From the NCBI RefSeq assembly GCF_000317435.1, contig NC_019751.1:3782001-3846000 (forward strand): DNA of 64,000 nt, in the 5' to 3' direction. Both the position numbers and the translations under genes were made by a program. The stretch comes from Calothrix sp. PCC 6303 (GTDB lineage Bacteria; Cyanobacteriota; Cyanobacteriia; Cyanobacteriales; Nostocaceae). Position 1 is the stretch's first letter, and the number at the start of each line of letters is the position of its first letter. Below, piece by piece: positions 62,852 through 64,000 of this stretch. The notes below the pieces were generated by a model that saw only the letters and a list, made by a program, of their open reading frames with translations, made no database searches and was not told the origin of the DNA.

Positions 62852-63579
62852 CTGTTTTCTCCAATGGTTTTACTAAAAATTGCAACGTTTTCTGTAAAAA
62901 GTTAACGTTTTTTTGCGACAGTCTCAGTTACCACTCAGGGTTTCCAAGTTTATGAGAGGTTCAAATACCTGAAGGTACCTCCTCTCATGGGGCTGCCGAA
63001 ACCACTGCTGCGAACTAGTTAACTAGTGCGTAGTTTCTTAATTGTTCTTAACTTATCACATTAATGCTGTTTTGCGCCCACTCCATACAGGTAAATTGGG
63101 TATAAAACACTCTTTACTACCGCCCAACTTGCTACTATCAGTATCAGAAATTTTACAATCTGACACAGATTTTCTCAGAAACATCTGCAAACTACTGAAT
63201 CAGTGATCAGTTGACGGTTATTACATTTTCTGATTACTCAGCGGTTTTGATTGACTTTGAGTTCAACACTTAACTGCTTGTGAAGTCAGGTTAAGAAAAA
63301 TTTCATCCGACCCTAATCAAAAATATAAAATGCCGGAATGCATTAGGGCAAATATTAAATTTTTATTAATTTTTGAAGTGGCATTTGATCAACTTAAGGA
63401 AAGTTTCGCCATTATTCGGGCAAGAGGTCTGTGTTCTTGAATGCTTTGCGGTCATTTACGAAAAGATCGCTAACTAAATTCTTGAAAAGTTATCAAGATA
63501 TTGCCAAGGCTTGCATTAAATCATCAGACAATGGCAGACTCTTAAAGGGAGTATTTTGAAGTGCAGTGCGATAGCTAAA
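62852..63579. other. Divergent psbD/ycf4 regulatory region
   Basis: 728 bases. In the psbD leader ATGAGAGG/CCTCTCAT (62952-62988) forms an 8-bp stem with an inner AGGTACCT palindrome. Further upstream ACTAGTTAACTAGT (63014-63027) is a perfect palindrome that could be a regulator site. The rest, toward ycf4, has no gene and no clear promoter boxes. Confidence 0.5.
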
Positions 63580-64000
63580 ATGACGGTATCAACAACCATA
63601 GACAAAGGCAATCAGGTTTTACATCAAAAGGTTCTCGGTTCCCGTCGGTTCAGCAACTACTGCTGGGCAATGATCGTTTCTATGGGAGCAACAGGCTTCT
63701 TTCTAGCCGGGATATCTAGTTACTTGAAGGTTAATTTACTCTTTGTTAGTGATGCTACTAAACTGGTATTTGTCCCTCAAGGATTAGTAATGGGGCTATA
63801 TGGTACTGCGGGAATACTTTTATCCCTGTATCTATGGCTGGTAATCATTTGGGATGTGGGTGGAGGATACAATGACTTCAATCGGGAAACTGGAAAAGTG
63901 AAAATTTTTCGCTGGGGTTTTCCAGGTAAAGATAGGAAGATTGAAGTTATTTGCTCAATCCGCGATGTCCAGTCAGTACGTCTAGAGCTAAAAGAGGGTA
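63580..64000 (+). CDS. ycf4: Photosystem I assembly protein Ycf4 (5' part)
   Basis: ATG at 63580; 140 residues are visible before the window ends. Ycf4 is a thylakoid protein that helps assemble photosystem I. Recognised by VLGSRRFSNYCWAMIVSMGA, two membrane helices (about 24-45 and 63-85), VFVPQGLVMGLYGTAGILLS and WDVGGGYNDFNRETGKVKIF followed by RWGFPGKDRKIEV. Confidence 0.95.
   Translation, partial: MTVSTTIDKGNQVLHQKVLGSRRFSNYCWAMIVSMGATGFFLAGISSYLKVNLLFVSDATKLVFVPQGLVMGLYGTAGILLSLYLWLVIIWDVGGGYNDFNRETGKVKIFRWGFPGKDRKIEVICSIRDVQSVRLELKEG

Noticed and set aside
60526-62876. Plus-strand open frames across psbC and psbD
   Set aside because: They are antisense shadows of highly conserved photosystem II genes.

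Overview
This window comes from a filamentous, probably heterocyst-forming cyanobacterium (Nostocales-like). It carries psbD-psbC, the start of ycf4, a 628-residue FtsH of the thylakoid type and a Tic20-like protein. GCGATCGC (HIP1) octamers are frequent, and several proteins resemble families known mainly from Nostocales (HetZ-related, NrrA-like, DUF3386, DUF4079, DUF3365). Species cannot be named from the sequence alone.

Layout. 1-9.1 kb: a GAF regulator (cut by the window edge), a DUF3386 protein, an IS200/IS605-type element with an intact tnpB and a decayed tnpA, ftsH, then an AAA ATPase overlapping a large TPR protein whose C-terminal half looks like a HetZ-related protein. 9.1-17.4 kb: exported proteins (GDSL hydrolase, SLH lipoprotein), an M48 protease whose last codons overlap tRNA-Leu(CAA), a repeat-rich gene-poor stretch, a WecG-type glycosyltransferase and an orphan lasso-peptide B2-like protease. 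17.5-29 kb: housekeeping genes (rsmI, PfkB kinase, CysQ-like phosphatase, dusA, cinA, glyA, Tic20, FAH family) with small membrane proteins between them. 29.5-37.9 kb: rpsF, a coiled-coil protein, STAS, DedA, MoaD-like, a structured RNA/IS remnant, pgk, a universal stress protein, cytoplasmic alpha-amylase and a GST. 38.7-47.4 kb: a DUF4079 membrane protein translationally coupled to a histidine kinase, a second kinase and an OmpR-type regulator, an EamA transporter, and a MalK/UgpC-type ATPase whose 5' side carries a tnpB-only element. 47.8-56.6 kb: SSB, small enzymes, lipid kinase, lipase, WD40 protein, eda and an L,D-transpeptidase, then a double-glycine leader peptide. 57-60.3 kb: two membrane proteins with CxxCH haem motifs flanking a MinD/ParA-like ATPase. 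60.4-64 kb: psbC/psbD (minus strand) and ycf4.

The best candidates for something undescribed are: (1) the haem-sensor / MinD-like ATPase / haem-sensor triad at 57.3-60.3 kb; (2) the AAA ATPase plus TPR-HetZ fusion at 5.4-9.1 kb; (3) a strongly structured RNA with its own extended -10 promoter and IS200/IS605-like terminal hairpins but no protein gene, at 33.2-33.6 kb. A family of about 105-bp palindromic repeats ending in CTAGTAC occurs at least four times and supplies the stop codons of two genes. No CRISPR array or rRNA gene was seen.
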